In this document: positions 46,433-58,342 of the stretch, piece after piece
Numbering within the stretch: the first letter of the stretch is position 1
How the letters are laid out: every line of letters starts with the position of its first letter
Source of the DNA: Girardinichthys multiradiatus
Lineage: Eukaryota; Chordata; Actinopteri; Cyprinodontiformes; Goodeidae
DNA: 64,000 bases
Direction of reading: 5' to 3'
Assembly: GCF_021462225.1 (NCBI RefSeq)
Contig: NC_061817.1
Coordinates: 14,251,204-14,315,203, forward strand
Notes under the pieces: generated by a model
Seen by the model: only the letters and a program-made list of their open reading frames with translations
Databases searched by the model: none
What the model was told of the DNA's origin: nothing
Position numbers and translations under genes: made by a program

Positions 46433-47251
46433 TTAAATGGACTCAGGAGCTCCTCTTGGGCTGGACTTTGTTTTATCTCCTTCTTTGCTTTTAAATCTTT
46501 TGTTGGAACCAGCTGTTTTATCTAGATCTTCCAGGCTGCAATGTTCCACAGCCTGCACGGAGGTTGAAGGGGAAGCTGCGTCTTTCTTTGCTGATTTTGG
46601 TCTTTTCTCCAGACGGGACATTTGGTTGGTCTCACTCTTGTGCAGGTGGCGTTTTTCATCAGGGTCTGGTTTGATTTCGCTCCCTTGTTGGATTCTTGGT
46701 ATCTCTAAGTGAGGGGGATCTTTCGGCTTCTTCTCATCCATCTTTTCTACTAACGCCAGCTCTCTCTTCCTCTGACTCTCATGCTGGCTAAGGGAAGTGA
46801 CGATGACTATTTCGGTCAGTGAGGCATCTGTCAGCAGATTCTTGACTACACGGTGTGCTGTTGCAACGGCTACTTTTTCTGCCGACTCCCATGGCACGTC
46901 ATGTGATCTCAGTGCGTCTAGGCATATTGTTACCCTTCTCAGGCCGTGGTTGATGGCAGCATTCAGTCCTTCTTCCATGGCTACTCACATTTTCTCTCTA
47001 TACTCTTTCAAATTTTCTCCCTTTTTGTAAGCGGCAATGGGAGAGTGGATGACAGCATAATAAGTGAGGTCAGCCCCACTAGTCAGATGCACTTTGCTTG
47101 CTTCTTTCTGGCTCACTTGTCTTCTCAGCACTCGAACCTCTTTTTTGTAATCTTCCCCTGCCGGGGCTCTTAACCTTTTCCTGAATTTGGTATTGTGGAT
47201 CTTGAAGTTGTCATTTGTGAAAACTAACAATCCATCTCCCACTATGTCCAA
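46433..47251 (-). pseudogene. Macro-domain-like segment in the Gag region
   Basis: Two frames are separated by one in-frame TGA (46985-46987), where a Trp would fit. In order they show a hydrophobic strand ('VGDGLLVFTNDN') at the position of the NAAN loop, a helix, 'SGADLTYYAVIHSPI' matching the YVIH strand of macro domains, a long helix, the strand 'RRVTICLDALRS', a helix ('SAEKVAVATAHRVVKNLL') and the last strand 'LTEIVIVTS'. This spacing is that of a macro (ADP-ribose-binding) domain of about 160 residues (47251-46770). After it comes a charged low-complexity linker (to 46433). The GGG ligand loop is not obvious, so binding is uncertain. Confidence 0.5.
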
Positions 47252-47432
47252 GGGTTCTCAAATAACTTGGTAGTCAAGTCCCGTTTTGCAGGGAAATTCG
47301 TCTTGCATCTGTGGGCATCAGGTCTAGGACTTTCTTCATCATGACTCTGTCTGACTTCTGACTAACCTTTCTTGGCTCTTTTCCTTCAAAATCCGTCTTT
47401 CCTGTTATTTTGAGTTGGTTACTGGCACTGTT

Positions 47433-48383
47433 TTATTTGGCTTCTTGTTCAAATTGGAAGGTAAGGTCTCTTACTTTATTTTGTGGGGGGTCATGCTCCC
47501 TGTGGCTTGGGGTGTTGGCCATCCGTTGAAGGTTTCCCTTATGGCGCTCGAGGGCTTCTGATAAGAGGGCTTCCTGCCTGGTAGTCTCTCGCAGTTCCTG
47601 TCTGGCCTGAACAATCCGTTGAAGGATTTCACTCTTCGGCCTTGTGATGTATGGGGTAATAGTTGGTCCTTGGCTGGGTTCAGCTCCTCTTGGGTCTTGC
47701 TCTTGTTCTGACTCGTCGCCTTCTTCTTCACTCTCTGTTTCTTTTGTTAAATCATAAGTTGGTATCTCTGAGTCAGCTCTGTGGTCTTTTCTATGATCCG
47801 GTCTGCCATACTCACTACACTCCTCAAGCAAACTCGCTTTGTCGCCGTCTTGGATGGCTCGGAGCTTTTCTTTAAACTGGGTCATCTTTCTGGTCTCTAT
47901 TTCATACTCTTTCAACCTCGCCATGGCTCTAGTGTTGGGGTTTGTGAGGTACCCGTTCAGTCCAGACTCACTGGAAACCATCTTTATGATCGGGTCATAT
48001 TTTTCGGTTGGACTGTACAGTGACACCAGTTTCCCCAGTCCCCAAAGTTCAAGGAACCCTGTCCACCATCGTAACCATCGATTAATGTCTTCCTTCCTCT
48101 GGACTGCTTTGGGGCATGGTATCACGACCAGTCTATATCCATTTCTTATCTCTGAACAATAGTATGCTTCATCTCTTTGGAGGTGGTATGCTAGCTGACT
48201 CTCTAGTACTTCTTTCAATTGCTCTTTGTTGAAACTGAAGAACATTTTCTTTACCAACGAAGCCCATGTTGAATATCCGTCTCCACCGAACAGCAACTCG
48301 GTAGGTAAGCAGTGTAGCTCTAATGGTGTTGATGTCGGTTGTTCTGTTGACGGGACTGGTCCTTCAGCTCCCGCTCCATCCAT
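47433..48383 (-). pseudogene. Gag-like N-terminal frame of the retroelement
   Basis: A 316-residue open frame starts with ATG at 48383, about 320 nt downstream of the primer binding site, which is where Gag should begin. Its first part (to about 47870) looks globular, with aromatic-rich 'RWLRWWTGFLELWGLGKL', as in a matrix domain. The second part is acidic, then helical ('EILQRIVQARQELRETTRQE'). It ends at TAA 47433, after which the frame is further broken until 47251. No match to a named Gag family was recognised. Confidence 0.6.
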
Positions 48384-48702
48384 TCCTGCGTTTCAATCTC
48401 TTCGTCCATCGCTATGTCTTTGTCGTCTTGAGTTGTCCATCTCCAAAGCCCCTCGAGGATCCTTCGAGTAGGGATGGATTGAGACTATTTGGCTACTAGC
48501 TTTACTGTCTGGGTCTGGTAAGTCTACCCTCAATAAAGCCCTATCCTCACCTGCACGCTATGCAGTTACTGCGAGGGTTGTGACTGACGGCCTTATCAGT
48601 CACACACAACCTTACTCCTTCAGGCTGTCAGTCCGGGGTGCTCAAGCAGAGACGTCCTTCTGCTGAGCATCCTTCTTCTGGGGCCCCTTTATCTCGGTCA
48701 GG

Positions 48703-48720
48703 GTCCCTGTTCGGGCACCA
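48703..48720 (-). promoter_or_regulatory. Retroviral primer binding site, tRNA-Lys type
   Basis: Read on minus, the 18 nt are TGGTGCCCGAACAGGGAC. This is one mismatch from the complement of the 3' end of tRNA-Lys(UUU), the primer used by lentiviruses among others. It lies 1 nt from the end of the sequence shared by the two LTR arms and upstream of the Gag-like frame, exactly where a primer site belongs. Confidence 0.88.
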
Positions 48721-48721
48721 C

Positions 48722-50270
48722 CTTTCATTGTCCGATGAGCTAACCCCTCCCTCCTACTTCCCTATGTCTAAAGGGATTGCTCAAACCAGATCTCCATTCA
48801 ACGGGTCCGGACTTCCCTAAACCTGAAAGATCTTACTAAGCAGGTTTACTGAAAGTTCTGTTTAAGCTGGTGTTGGGAAATGACTCGCCTAGCCTCTGAC
48901 AGCCTTCATACAAAAGTCTCGCCCTTCTTCAACTGGAGGTCTGGACGACTGAGTAGCCTATCGCAGTCATCCACACTTTCAACAGTCACTTTTGTTCACG
49001 GCTGCTCATTCCCTAATTTTACAACTGGCTCTTGGTATATGGGCTAGGTTAATTTTAGTAGCTCAGCACGAGCCCCAAGGGTGCTGTTTTAACAAACTTG
49101 GCTAAGGCAACCAATAAAAACCTCCTACAATATCTTAGAACCAGGCAACAAGACTTTTTACCACCAATGAAAAACCAAAAATACAGTGACTCAAATAATT
49201 GAATGTCCACGATTTAACTAGAATTTTATATGCTTTCTTTAATTAGTAACACTTTTGCAGGGGTCAGTAACAGCTTCAATTCAGCAACACAAACTAATTT
49301 CAATAATAGAATGAATCAATCAACTCAACCTGTCTTTCCCTGATGCTGAAACTAGTGAGTTTGGAGAGACTTTGAAGACGGAGGCTCATCCATGCACCTG
49401 ATGGAGAAGATTCGTCTGGTAACAATGAGTGGTTTCTTGAAGGGAATACGACTTAATCTTCAGTTTTCATCCTTTAAGTGGCAGGCACTGATGCTCCAGG
49501 CTTCGATGGTTAAACAGGATCTTTGTTGTTATATGTCTCCGAAGACAGTAGTTTCCAGAGGCTGAAGAGTTGAAGGAAACCCGGAGACATAAATGAAGTT
49601 GATTCAGGACTTCCAGAAGCCTGAAACCTAGAGCAATCAGCTGTTCACCGATCAAGTTCACTTCTGTTGTCTTTATAAAAAGGCTTTAGATGAAATTTGA
49701 TTCTTAATCTTGAGGCACAGTCCTTCCAGGGCCCACGGGTTGATCCTCTTTTTAATGCAGTCGATCAGTGGGGCTGTGTCTCTGTTCTTTTTCCATCCAA
49801 GCTTCTTTTCTCCGTCCGATCTTGTTCGCTGGTCTTCGGCGAGGAAACAACCCCGTTCCCTCCTTCAGCATTGTTTTTATAGCGCTTGATGCTTTCACCA
49901 GTCAGCCCCTTATTAGGCTTCTCAGTTATTGCGCAACCTATTCAGCTCAGCTTCTCGGTTATTGCTCAATACTTTAGTCATGGTCATCGTGACCTACTGA
50001 TTCTGTTTCTCGGCCTCGGAGATGCCGGTCATAGCTACGCAGCTGGTCTGTAGTTGCATCCTCCCTTCCTCCCGTTTGGACTTCAAAAGGTTCACTGTCA
50101 GCATGCAGCTGGCTCTCGTCACTCCCAGTCATCCTACAGTTCTCTCCCTAATCTGCTCAGTTTCAAACTTTACACAGTATTACACATTTCATTCTTCAGC
50201 TTTTTGCATTTACTTTGAAACACAGTTACAAAACCATCAATTCATTCTTTTATTCATACTCTAATTCTCA
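48722..50270 (-). repeat. 5' LTR of the retroelement (outer boundary approximate)
   Basis: The inner part (48722-49534) is shared with the inverted arm at 41491-42303. Further out, a minus-strand TATA box (CTATAAAAAC, about 49873-49882) and imperfect tandem 'ggcttctcagttattgc' / 'agcttctcggttattgc' units (about 49916-49970) look like U3 promoter and enhancer repeats. GC content is higher than in the flank, falling near 50200-50270. The true LTR start cannot be fixed because no complete second copy exists here. Confidence 0.6.
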
Positions 50271-53200
50271 GTTCTTACCCACATTTCAATCATATGTCTT
50301 TTTAATGATCAAAGATTATTGATTGCATTTAATACTTGTAAAATAATGGAAAAGATCACGGATTGTATTTAATACTTGGAAAATCATCATACATCATTGG
50401 ATACTTGTTGTTTATACTTCTGCAAAAGATAAGACAGATAATATGTGGCAGAAAATATGTGGCTCCACACAGGCCTCTCCAGTCTCTCAGCTCCAGAATA
50501 TGAGAACATGCTTGTTTCACTCCCTACTGCTTCAACTGTGTGTTTTAATAATTATTGCATGGATTACACATAAGGATATTTATTGTAACTTTTATGGAGT
50601 TAACTGTGAGCAGTTACTAAATGTTGCATGGATTACATGGAAAGACAGCATCTGTGAATATCAGTTTTTAAGCTTTGGCACAGATTCTTGATTGAATTTA
50701 GGTAAAGTGTCTTATCTCTGTTTCTTATTTTTCCCATAAAAGATGTAAAATGACTTTATGAATATTTTGCTGGCTCTTGTGAAACACTTTGCAGTTTTAT
50801 ATCTTAAAGGTTGTTGTAAGAATAAAGTTTTACTTTACTCATACCTTTTAAATACGTTTCAGGGATGTACTACCCATTTCCTCACCTTGTCACATACAGT
50901 GCAAGACTCAACAATCATATTGCTATATTAATAACAAATACTATGACTGGAGTCGTGACTTCAATGCAAGAATCTGTTGACCAGGTCCTTGACACAAACA
51001 ATAGGAACCATGTAGCAGTTCTTTTTATCTTGAATTGTGTCAGATGTCACACACAAGCTACTACTTTGCAACTTTCCACAGTGAAACAGAAAGCAGGCAC
51101 AAGGGAAGAAAATAGCAGTGTACACCTGCAGTGTTTATTTGATATAAAAGTGTCACATGGCATCATTGAATTGTTCACACTGCCGTCACATCAGTACCAA
51201 GTACACAATGGTACATGCTTCATTTGAAATTAATAGCTGGTGACTCAAAAAGAGAAAATGACTTGTCTGAGTCAATGAATGTGCAGAAACATAGGAGTGT
51301 AATATTTGCCATGTCTCACTCAAGTCTGGGTCATCAAATAGTTTGCATTACCGCAAAACAATTATGAGATCTTAGCTGCTTATTCTTGTAATTGTTTCTT
51401 GGATATAATGAGTTACTACATGATGGGTCCTTAAAATACATTTATATAAAAATAAGCCTGTCTTTTAAAAGTTTTTTTGGAAGAAATGGATCCACCACAC
51501 CCACTCCCTCCATCCTGCTGGTGATCAGCTAAATAACTGGTAAGTTTTTTTGTTTTGTAACCCACACTGTCCTTTATGTTTTAGATGTATTTCTGCAGAC
51601 CAGATTAAAAGGACTGGTTTAGACTCAAAAGCCTAACCATAACTGCTTCATACAGTCAATAAATAAATTTTGTTGGCATGCTTTAAAGCCTGATTTGTTA
51701 CTCTTGCAATGTATAATTGTTCTTCCTAAGATGAGACTTTGTTTCCTGCTCAGTACCTTCAGGATTGTATGCCTCAAAACAAGTTCAGTACAATTCTACT
51801 TTTCTGGTCATAGTCTGTACATCTTCATAAATGTTTTAGCTAAGCATGAATCTGGGAACATGTGAACATCAATGTACACATGGAAAAGCACATAGGCGCA
51901 GCTGCGGGTCCTGTGTTTGAACTCTGGGTCACATGGGCAGAACGAGGGAGGGCCGCAGGGTTAGAAGGTGATAGGAGACTGTTGTTCAAGAAACTTGCCA
52001 TCGTCCTCTTCTCTTTCATCTCTGGCTCCCAGCATCAAACAACAGCCCCTTTGATTCTGGCCTGCTTTGCCACCAACCATCCCCAGACCCTGCAGCCCTC
52101 CATCTATTCATGCTGCTTAACTCAATGTTCCGAGAAAAACTCATGATTGGAAAATGACTTTTCAAGATTTTCCCCCTTTTAGATATATTCTTTAGGAAAA
52201 TGTAACCCTATCTTCCTGTTCTGCCTAATTGTTTTTTTCTCCAGTACATCAGAACAACTTATGAACCGTCAACATAAAGTAAGTAAAGCTAAGGTCAACT
52301 CTTTTTCTGCAATGAAGTACACAGTGATGCTGAAAGAGCTTTTAAAACAAAAAATATTGATGCAAAGAAGCCAGCATGATGGTGCTTTTAGCACTAATTT
52401 GTTCGAAAGAGAAAGTGAAAGCTCATATTGTTACTGCAGTCACTTAAAAGTTCAGGCTCGGATTACTGTGGTCAGTTCCTTATTTGAATCAAAACTTAAT
52501 TGATTGACAGTCATAATACCACCCAAGCAAGGTCATTTTAATTATTCATAAATTTTCAGCAAAGCTGTCTGAAAACAGCAACTATATCAGTGATAATCTC
52601 TTCTAATAAGTTTTATCTTTCCCTGGAAAAGAAAGTGATTCAGTTATAGAGAAACATAAAAGGGAACTTGAAAGGTAACTAGTGGAAACAAAAAATGACT
52701 CAAATGCAGAGCAGCTAAAGTCAGAACCTTTAATAGAAAAACAACACAAATGAAAAGAACTTACAGAGCTCAGGCAGAACTAGTAGGAACAACTGGAGAC
52801 ATGGAGAGACCGAGCATGGAGCAGAGAAATGGACCAAATGGCAGATAAACGAAAGGAACCAGGGAGTAACAAAAAAAAGCTGTATGTATATCTGCTGAGG
52901 CAGGGGTAGAGAAATGACAAAAAATAGACAAAAACCATAGAGCTAATCAAAGGAAATGTGGAGCAGCTAAGACAGAAAAGAGCAGAGCAGAAAAGGAGAG
53001 AACAAGCAAACATGAGTGGATCTGAAAACGAAACCTTAGGGAAAATACCAAACAGAGATCTAACAGGAAAGAATCTGAATGTAAAAGGATCGCAAGAAAA
53101 TCACAAAGAATGAACTAAAGAAATACACCTAAGAATAATAAGAACAAAGACATGAATTATATGGCAAAACTCAAGAGTCAAAAATAACAGAATCTGGCAA

Positions 53201-54244
53201 GGCCTGTAGAACATAACAAGAAACATGCTCAAAAACATGAATACAAATTAAAACCACCTCAGGATCTTGACAAGTTATGTTTGGTTGATTATTATAGAAG
53301 GCTCTGAGTACCATTTGTGGTTAAGTTGCTCTCGAGCTGTTTCAAATCTTTCTGCTGCTGTATTTAAAAATAGTGTATCTAAAAACTAGGTTTTGCATGA
53401 GAGTAAACGTAAATGATGAGACCCATTTTGCAAAACATCAAGCCATGTTACATCTATACACCCATGTTTTGTGTATTGTGTGTTGTATTGGGATAATGGG
53501 TGTAAAATGCAGTGTGGTATTGCATCAGAACAGAGCAAGTGTCTTTAACCATACATAAAGATTTTCTGACAATCTGGGGTTGAAATTTAATGCTTGAAAT
53601 AAAGTCTACATGTGGGCATCCAAGTGGTCAAATAATCATTCGCTAAATTAATCACAAAATAGGTTGGACTGCCCTCCTGTGGGAGCTACTTCAGGCATTC
53701 AACATGCTGAGGTGAGGGAATATTCCATGCAGGTAGAGTATCTGTGTTGTGCAGCATAAGGTTAAGTAATGTTGGGTCATTGCTGCAACATTTGAGTAGC
53801 ACCTTTGTAAATGCTAAGGCAGTGGAACCTGAGCAGTATACAGTAGGGGGCACAGTTCCACAAATCTGCTAACAGCTAATAGCGGAACTAACTTTTTGTT
53901 AAACAGATTAGCGCTTTTGCTAACTTTGGAAATTGTTAGCTTCCAGTTAGCTTCTGCTATATCAAGTTCATAATGTAAAGTAATAACATTCACAAGACCG
54001 AGCAGCAGCCAGCTGGGGGTGCCCTATTGGCTTACTATGCATGTACATGTTACCCCCTTAAAAGAAGGGAAAAAGTGCAAGAAAATGATCACAGGAGAGC
54101 ATATCACTGCTTCTTCTTTCACCTGTGTGTATTGAGTGCGCACAAACAAAATACAGAACACAGGAACATCTCTTGTCACATCATTTTGGAATAACCTTTT
54201 TAAATGTAAATTATTTCAGGAATGTTTTTATACGAAAGTCATGA
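50271..54244. other. Intergenic DNA
   Basis: AT-rich, with two short near-repeated phrases at 50300-50400 ('attgtatttaatacttg'). A purine-rich stretch runs from about 52680 to 53270. No gene or assignable transposon was recognised. Confidence 0.35.
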
Positions 54245-54271
54245 CTGCTAAGAGCTAAGTGAATGGATGGC

Positions 54272-54936
54272 TCAACAGAGCTGACTCTGTGTAAGTTTAG
54301 CAACTGTACTAAAGAGAAACCTAGGATTATTCTTGTTCTCTTCTATTAATGATGAGATGTAAGCTGTTCTGGCTTGTCGAAGTGTCTTTTTATACAACAG
54401 TAGGCTATTTTTCCAGATTAAGTAGGAATCCCCTAGGTGTGTAGAGTGCCATTTTCTCTCCAATTACATTGTGCTTTAAAGTACGCAGCTCTGAATTAAA
54501 CCAGGGAGCCAGCCTCAATAATTACCTTCTTTTTCAAATTTCAATCAATTTGTGAAGCGGAAGAAACAGAATTATTGCCGTCCACTGTGTTTTTCTGTGA
54601 TAATGAGGAAATTAAAAGTGGAACAGATTCTTTAAAGGTCGTTACAGCATTGTCTGGTAATGATCTACTGTAATGAAATTTTCTTTCAGGTGTGGAGTAC
54701 TCGGTTAAATTAAACTCAAAGGTTATTAAAAAATGGCCAGACAGGACAGGGTTATGAGAAAATATTGTTATGTCTTTACACTCAATGCCAAATGACAGCA
54801 CAAGGTCCAGAGAATGAAGACAAAGGTGGGTAGGTTTGTTAATGTTTTGAGCGAAGCCAATTGAGTCTAAGAAAGCATTAGAGGCCATATTTAAGCTATC
54901 ACTTTCAGTGTCAACATGAATGTTAAAATCTCCCAC
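54272..54936 (-). pseudogene. Outer LINE ORF2 fragment, endonuclease
   Basis: The frame 54936-54541 begins 'MGDFNIHVDTESDSLNMAS', the GDFN block of apurinic-type LINE endonucleases, followed by 'LHSLDLVLSFG' and 'NPVLSGHFLITF' (the SDH-like block). A shifted frame (54463-54272) continues with '[20 protein letters not shown]', the spacer before RT. The RT itself is absent. Confidence 0.75.
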
Positions 54937-54944
54937 TATAATAA

Positions 54945-57617
54945 CCTGAGAATCAGAATCAGAATCAGAAAAGCTTTATTGCCAAGTACGTTTTTGGACA
55001 TACAAGGAATTTGTTTTGGCGTAGTCGGTGCAATACAATACAAATTAAACAGTATAAACATATCTACAATATAATATAAATATATGTGCACAGTTTTAAG
55101 TGAGTGAGAGTAAGTATAGAGCAGTATAAGATGCAAGAGCAATACAACAGTGCAGGTGATCATTGTGCAAGTATGGCAGTGCAAGTAAAGCAGGAGTCCA
55201 TGCTGAGCGTTAATGTAACACATAGAGTTACAGGTTACAGGTGTCCTGTCAGCAAAAAAAGGGGGGGTGTGGGGGAAAGGGAGAGTGTCAGGGTGGTTTC
55301 CGGGCTTTGTTAACCAGGCTGGTGGCAGATGGGAAAAAACTGTTCTTGTGGCATGAGGTTTTGGTCCGGATGGACCGCAGCCTCCTGCCAGAGGGGAGAG
55401 TCTCAAAGAGTCTGTGACCGGGGTGGGAGGGATCAGCCAGAATCTTCCCTGCCCGCTTCAGGGTCCTGGAGGTGTACAGTTCCTGGAGCGACAGTAGACT
55501 GCAGCCAATCACCTTCTCAGCAGACCGAATGACACGCTGCAGCCTGCCCTTATCCTTGGCTGTAGCAGCGGCGTACCAGATGGTGATGGAGGAGGTGAGG
55601 ATGGACTCAATGATGGCTGTGTAGAAGTGCACCATCATAGTCTTTGGCAAGTTGAATTTCTTCAGCTGCCGCAGGAAGAACATCCTCTGCTGGGCTTTCT
55701 TGATGAGGGAGCTGATGTTTGGCTCCCACTTGAGATCCTGGGAGATCATGGTTCCCAGGAAGCGGAAAGATTCCACAGTGTCAATTGTGGAGTCACAGAG
55801 GGTGATGGGGGCAGGTGGGGCTGGGTTCTGCCTGAAGTCCACAACCATCTCTACTGTCTTTAGAGCGTTGAGCTCAAGGTTGTTCTGGCTGCACCAGTCC
55901 ACCTCCCATCTACTGTATACGCGGACTCGTCACCATCAGAGATGAGTCCGATCAGGGTGGTGTCGTCCGCAAACTTCAGAAGCTTGACAGACTGGTGACT
56001 GGAGGTGCAGCTGTTGGTGTACAGGGAGAAGAGCAGAGGAGAGAGAACACAGCCTTGGGGGGAACCGGTGCTAATGGTCAGGGAGTCAGAGACCTGCTTC
56101 CCCAGCCTCACGCGCTGCTTCCTGTCAGACAGGAAGTCAGTGATCCACCTGCAGGTGGAGTCGGGCACACTCAGCTGGGAGAGCTTCTCCTGTAGCAGAA
56201 CTGGGACGATGGTGTTGAAGGCAGAGCTGAAATCCACAAACAGGATCTTGGCATAGGTTCCTGTGGAGTCCAGGTGCCGGAGGATGAAGTGAAGGGCTAG
56301 GTTGACTGCATCATCTACAGACCTGTTGGCTCTGTAGGCAAACTGCAGGGGGTCCAGGAGGGGGTCGGTGATGTCTTTTAGGTGTGAGAGCACAAGGCGC
56401 TCAAAGGACTTCATCACCACAGAGGTCAGGGCGACGGGTCTGAAGTCATTAAGCCCTGTGGTCCTTGGCTTCTTGGGAACAGGGACGATGGTGGAGGACT
56501 TGAAGCAGGCTGGCACATGACATGTCTCCAGTGAGGTGTTAAAAATGTCTGTGAAGACTGGAGACAGCTGATCAGCGCAGTGCTTCAGGCTGGCTGGTGA
56601 GACAGAATCCGGACCAGCAGCTTTCCAGGGGTTCTGTCTCCTGAAGAGTTTGTTGACGTCCCTCTCCTGGATGGAAAGAGCCGTCCTCGGCGTGGGTAGG
56701 GGGCTGGTGGGGGGGAACTTCAGGGTGGGGGTTGGAGGTGTCAAGGCCCCTCTTGAGGTTGGGGAGGTGGGTGTGGTGGATTGTGGCTGCAGCTGTTGGG
56801 GGGCGTCGTGGGGGATGGTTGCAGGACTGTCCCTTTGTCTTTCAAAGCGGCAGTAGAACTCGTTCAGGTCGTTGGCGAGGCGTCGGTCGTTGATGGAGTG
56901 GGGGGCTTTCGGCTTGTAGTTGGTGATTTGCTTGAGCCCTTTCCAGACAGACGCAGAGTCGTTGGCTGAGAACTGGATTTGGAGCTTCTCAGAGTACAGT
57001 CGTTTGGCCTCTTTCACTGCCTTGCCAAACTTGTACTTAGCCTCTCTGTATATGTCTTTGTCCCCACTCCTGAAGGCCTCTTCCTTATCCAGTCTTAACC
57101 TTCTGAGTTTAGCTGTGAACCAGGGTTTGTCGTTGTTGTAACTCACCCTGGTGCATGATGGTACACAGCTGTCCTCACAGAAGCTGATGTAGGAAGTCAC
57201 ATCCTCTGTGTACTCGTCCAGACTGTTGGTAGTAGTCCTGAACACATCCCAGTCTGTACAGCCTAAACACGCTTGGAGATTCTCCACAACCTCACTGTTC
57301 CACTTCCTTGTCATCCTCACAACAGGTTTGCAGAGCTTTAGTTTCTGCCTGTATGCAGGAATCAGGTGGACCATGATGTGGTCGGATTGGCCCAGTGCAG
57401 CACGTGGGACGGCGTGATAAGCGTCTCTGATGGTGGTGTAACAGTGATCCAGAATGTTGTCCTCTCTGGTCGAACATTTTATAAACTGTCTATATTTGGG
57501 GAGTTTGTGGGTGAGATTATCTTTGTTAAAGTCGCCAACGACGATTACTAAGGAGTCCGGGTTGGTCCGCTCCACACTCAGTATCTGGTCGGCGAGCATG
57601 CGCTGTGCGACCTGCAC
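54945..57617 (-). mobile_element. Inner LINE (L2/CR1-like), 5'-truncated
   Basis: It runs from inside the endonuclease (57617) to the (GATTCT)n tail at 54945-54970, all on minus. Its last 185 bp nearly match the separate insertion at 36254-36440. It interrupts an unrelated LINE. A target duplication could not be discerned. Confidence 0.85.
55288..57617 (-). pseudogene. LINE ORF2: endonuclease C-terminus and reverse transcriptase
   Basis: The main frame (57617-55860) contains the endonuclease end ('IVVGDFNKDNL', '[11 protein letters not shown]'), a spacer, then RT: 'NPWKAAGPDSVSP', 'DFRPVALTSVVMKSFERL', 'ILFVDFSSAFNTI', 'STGSPQGCVLSPLLFSLYTN' and the catalytic 'KFADDTTLIG'. A frameshift near 55890-55905 moves to 55902-55288, with 'WCSQNNLELNALKTVEMVVD' and 'FRFLGTMISQDLKWE' up to the C-terminus. 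The inner frame is otherwise well preserved, suggesting a fairly young insertion. Confidence 0.9.
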
Positions 57618-57902
57618 GTTAGTTTATCTGTATTTAACACTAAATCAGATAAAAGGTATGAAAACTGATCTAAAATTGAGAGTAAGGGCCTGGTGGACGG
57701 TACAAAACAACAAACAGAAGTGGTTTTAGTGCTTTGCAATTTTGATGAGGAAAACTAAGGAATAAATATTCAAAAGAGTTGTAGCTATTGATAGGTCTGG
57801 GACTAATCAATAAATCGGACTGAAAGATGGTTGCTACTCCTCCTCCTCGCCCAGTATTTCGAGGAATGTGAAAATTTAAATAATTAATAGGAGTTGACTC
57901 AT

Positions 57903-58148
57903 TTATAGTAACATAACCTCTTGCTGCAGCCAGGTTTCAGTGAGGCAAAATAAATCAATCTGATTGTCACAAATCAGGTCACTAACTAGCAAAGTCTTTG
58001 AAGAGAGTGATCTTATGTTCAATAAGCCACATTTAATTGTTTTATTTTTATTTTTAGTCTGAGTTGTGTTTATTTTTAGGAGATTTTCATGATTTCCTCC
58101 TTTTAGATTATTTTTTAATCTATTTAATTTTGGCCGTGGGCGAGACAC
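57903..58148 (-). pseudogene. Outer LINE ORF2 start (endonuclease N-terminus)
   Basis: The frame contains '[20 protein letters not shown]' and '[12 protein letters not shown]', the N-terminal N and E catalytic blocks of apurinic-type endonucleases. It stops at 57903; conserved sequence continues in broken frames to about 57622, where the inner LINE begins. Confidence 0.75.
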
Positions 58149-58241
58149 TGTCTTAATAGGGCAATGGGTGGGTAGCAGTACAGAAGCTGCAGAGAGGAGT
58201 GTTAAACTACGACCCTGCTTCCTGGTCTGAACCCTGGGTTG

Positions 58242-58342
58242 TCAGAGTTTTGGAGAACTAATAAATTCGGCCAGATTCCTAGAAAGAAGAGCTGCTCCAT
58301 CCAAAGTGGGATGGATGCCGTCTCTCCGGATCAAACTGGGTT
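58242..58342 (-). pseudogene. Outer LINE ORF1 end, SGNH-esterase-like
   Basis: On minus the frame encodes 'RRDGIHPTLDGAALLSRNLA' and ends TGA at 58242-58244. DGIHPT is the D-x-x-H block V of SGNH hydrolases, which form ORF1 of many CR1/L2-type LINEs in fish. Only the C-terminal ~34 codons remain. Confidence 0.6.

Larger units (their letters stand above)
41491..50270 (-). mobile_element. Degenerate retrovirus-like LTR element on minus, with inverted LTR arm
   Basis: In the minus direction the order is 5' LTR (about 50270-48722), tRNA-Lys-type primer site, Gag-like frames including a macro-like segment, aspartic protease, reverse transcriptase, RNase H and integrase. The 3' part of integrase, any envelope gene, polypurine tract and a direct 3' LTR are absent. 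Instead, 41491-42303 is an inverted copy of 48722-49534. Multiple stops and frameshifts interrupt every gene, so it is an old, defective copy. Pol gene order (PR-RT-RH-IN) is that of retroviruses and Ty3/gypsy elements; the lineage is not resolved. Confidence 0.85.

Noticed and set aside
41491..49534. DIRS-type retrotransposon, because of inverted terminal repeats
   Set aside because: The element has a retropepsin, a zinc-finger DDE integrase and a tRNA primer site, none of which belong to DIRS elements; no tyrosine recombinase is seen.
52780..53013. 77-residue minus-strand frame with hydrophobic, Ser-rich composition
   Set aside because: It comes from a purine-rich stretch on the other strand and has no flanking gene signals.
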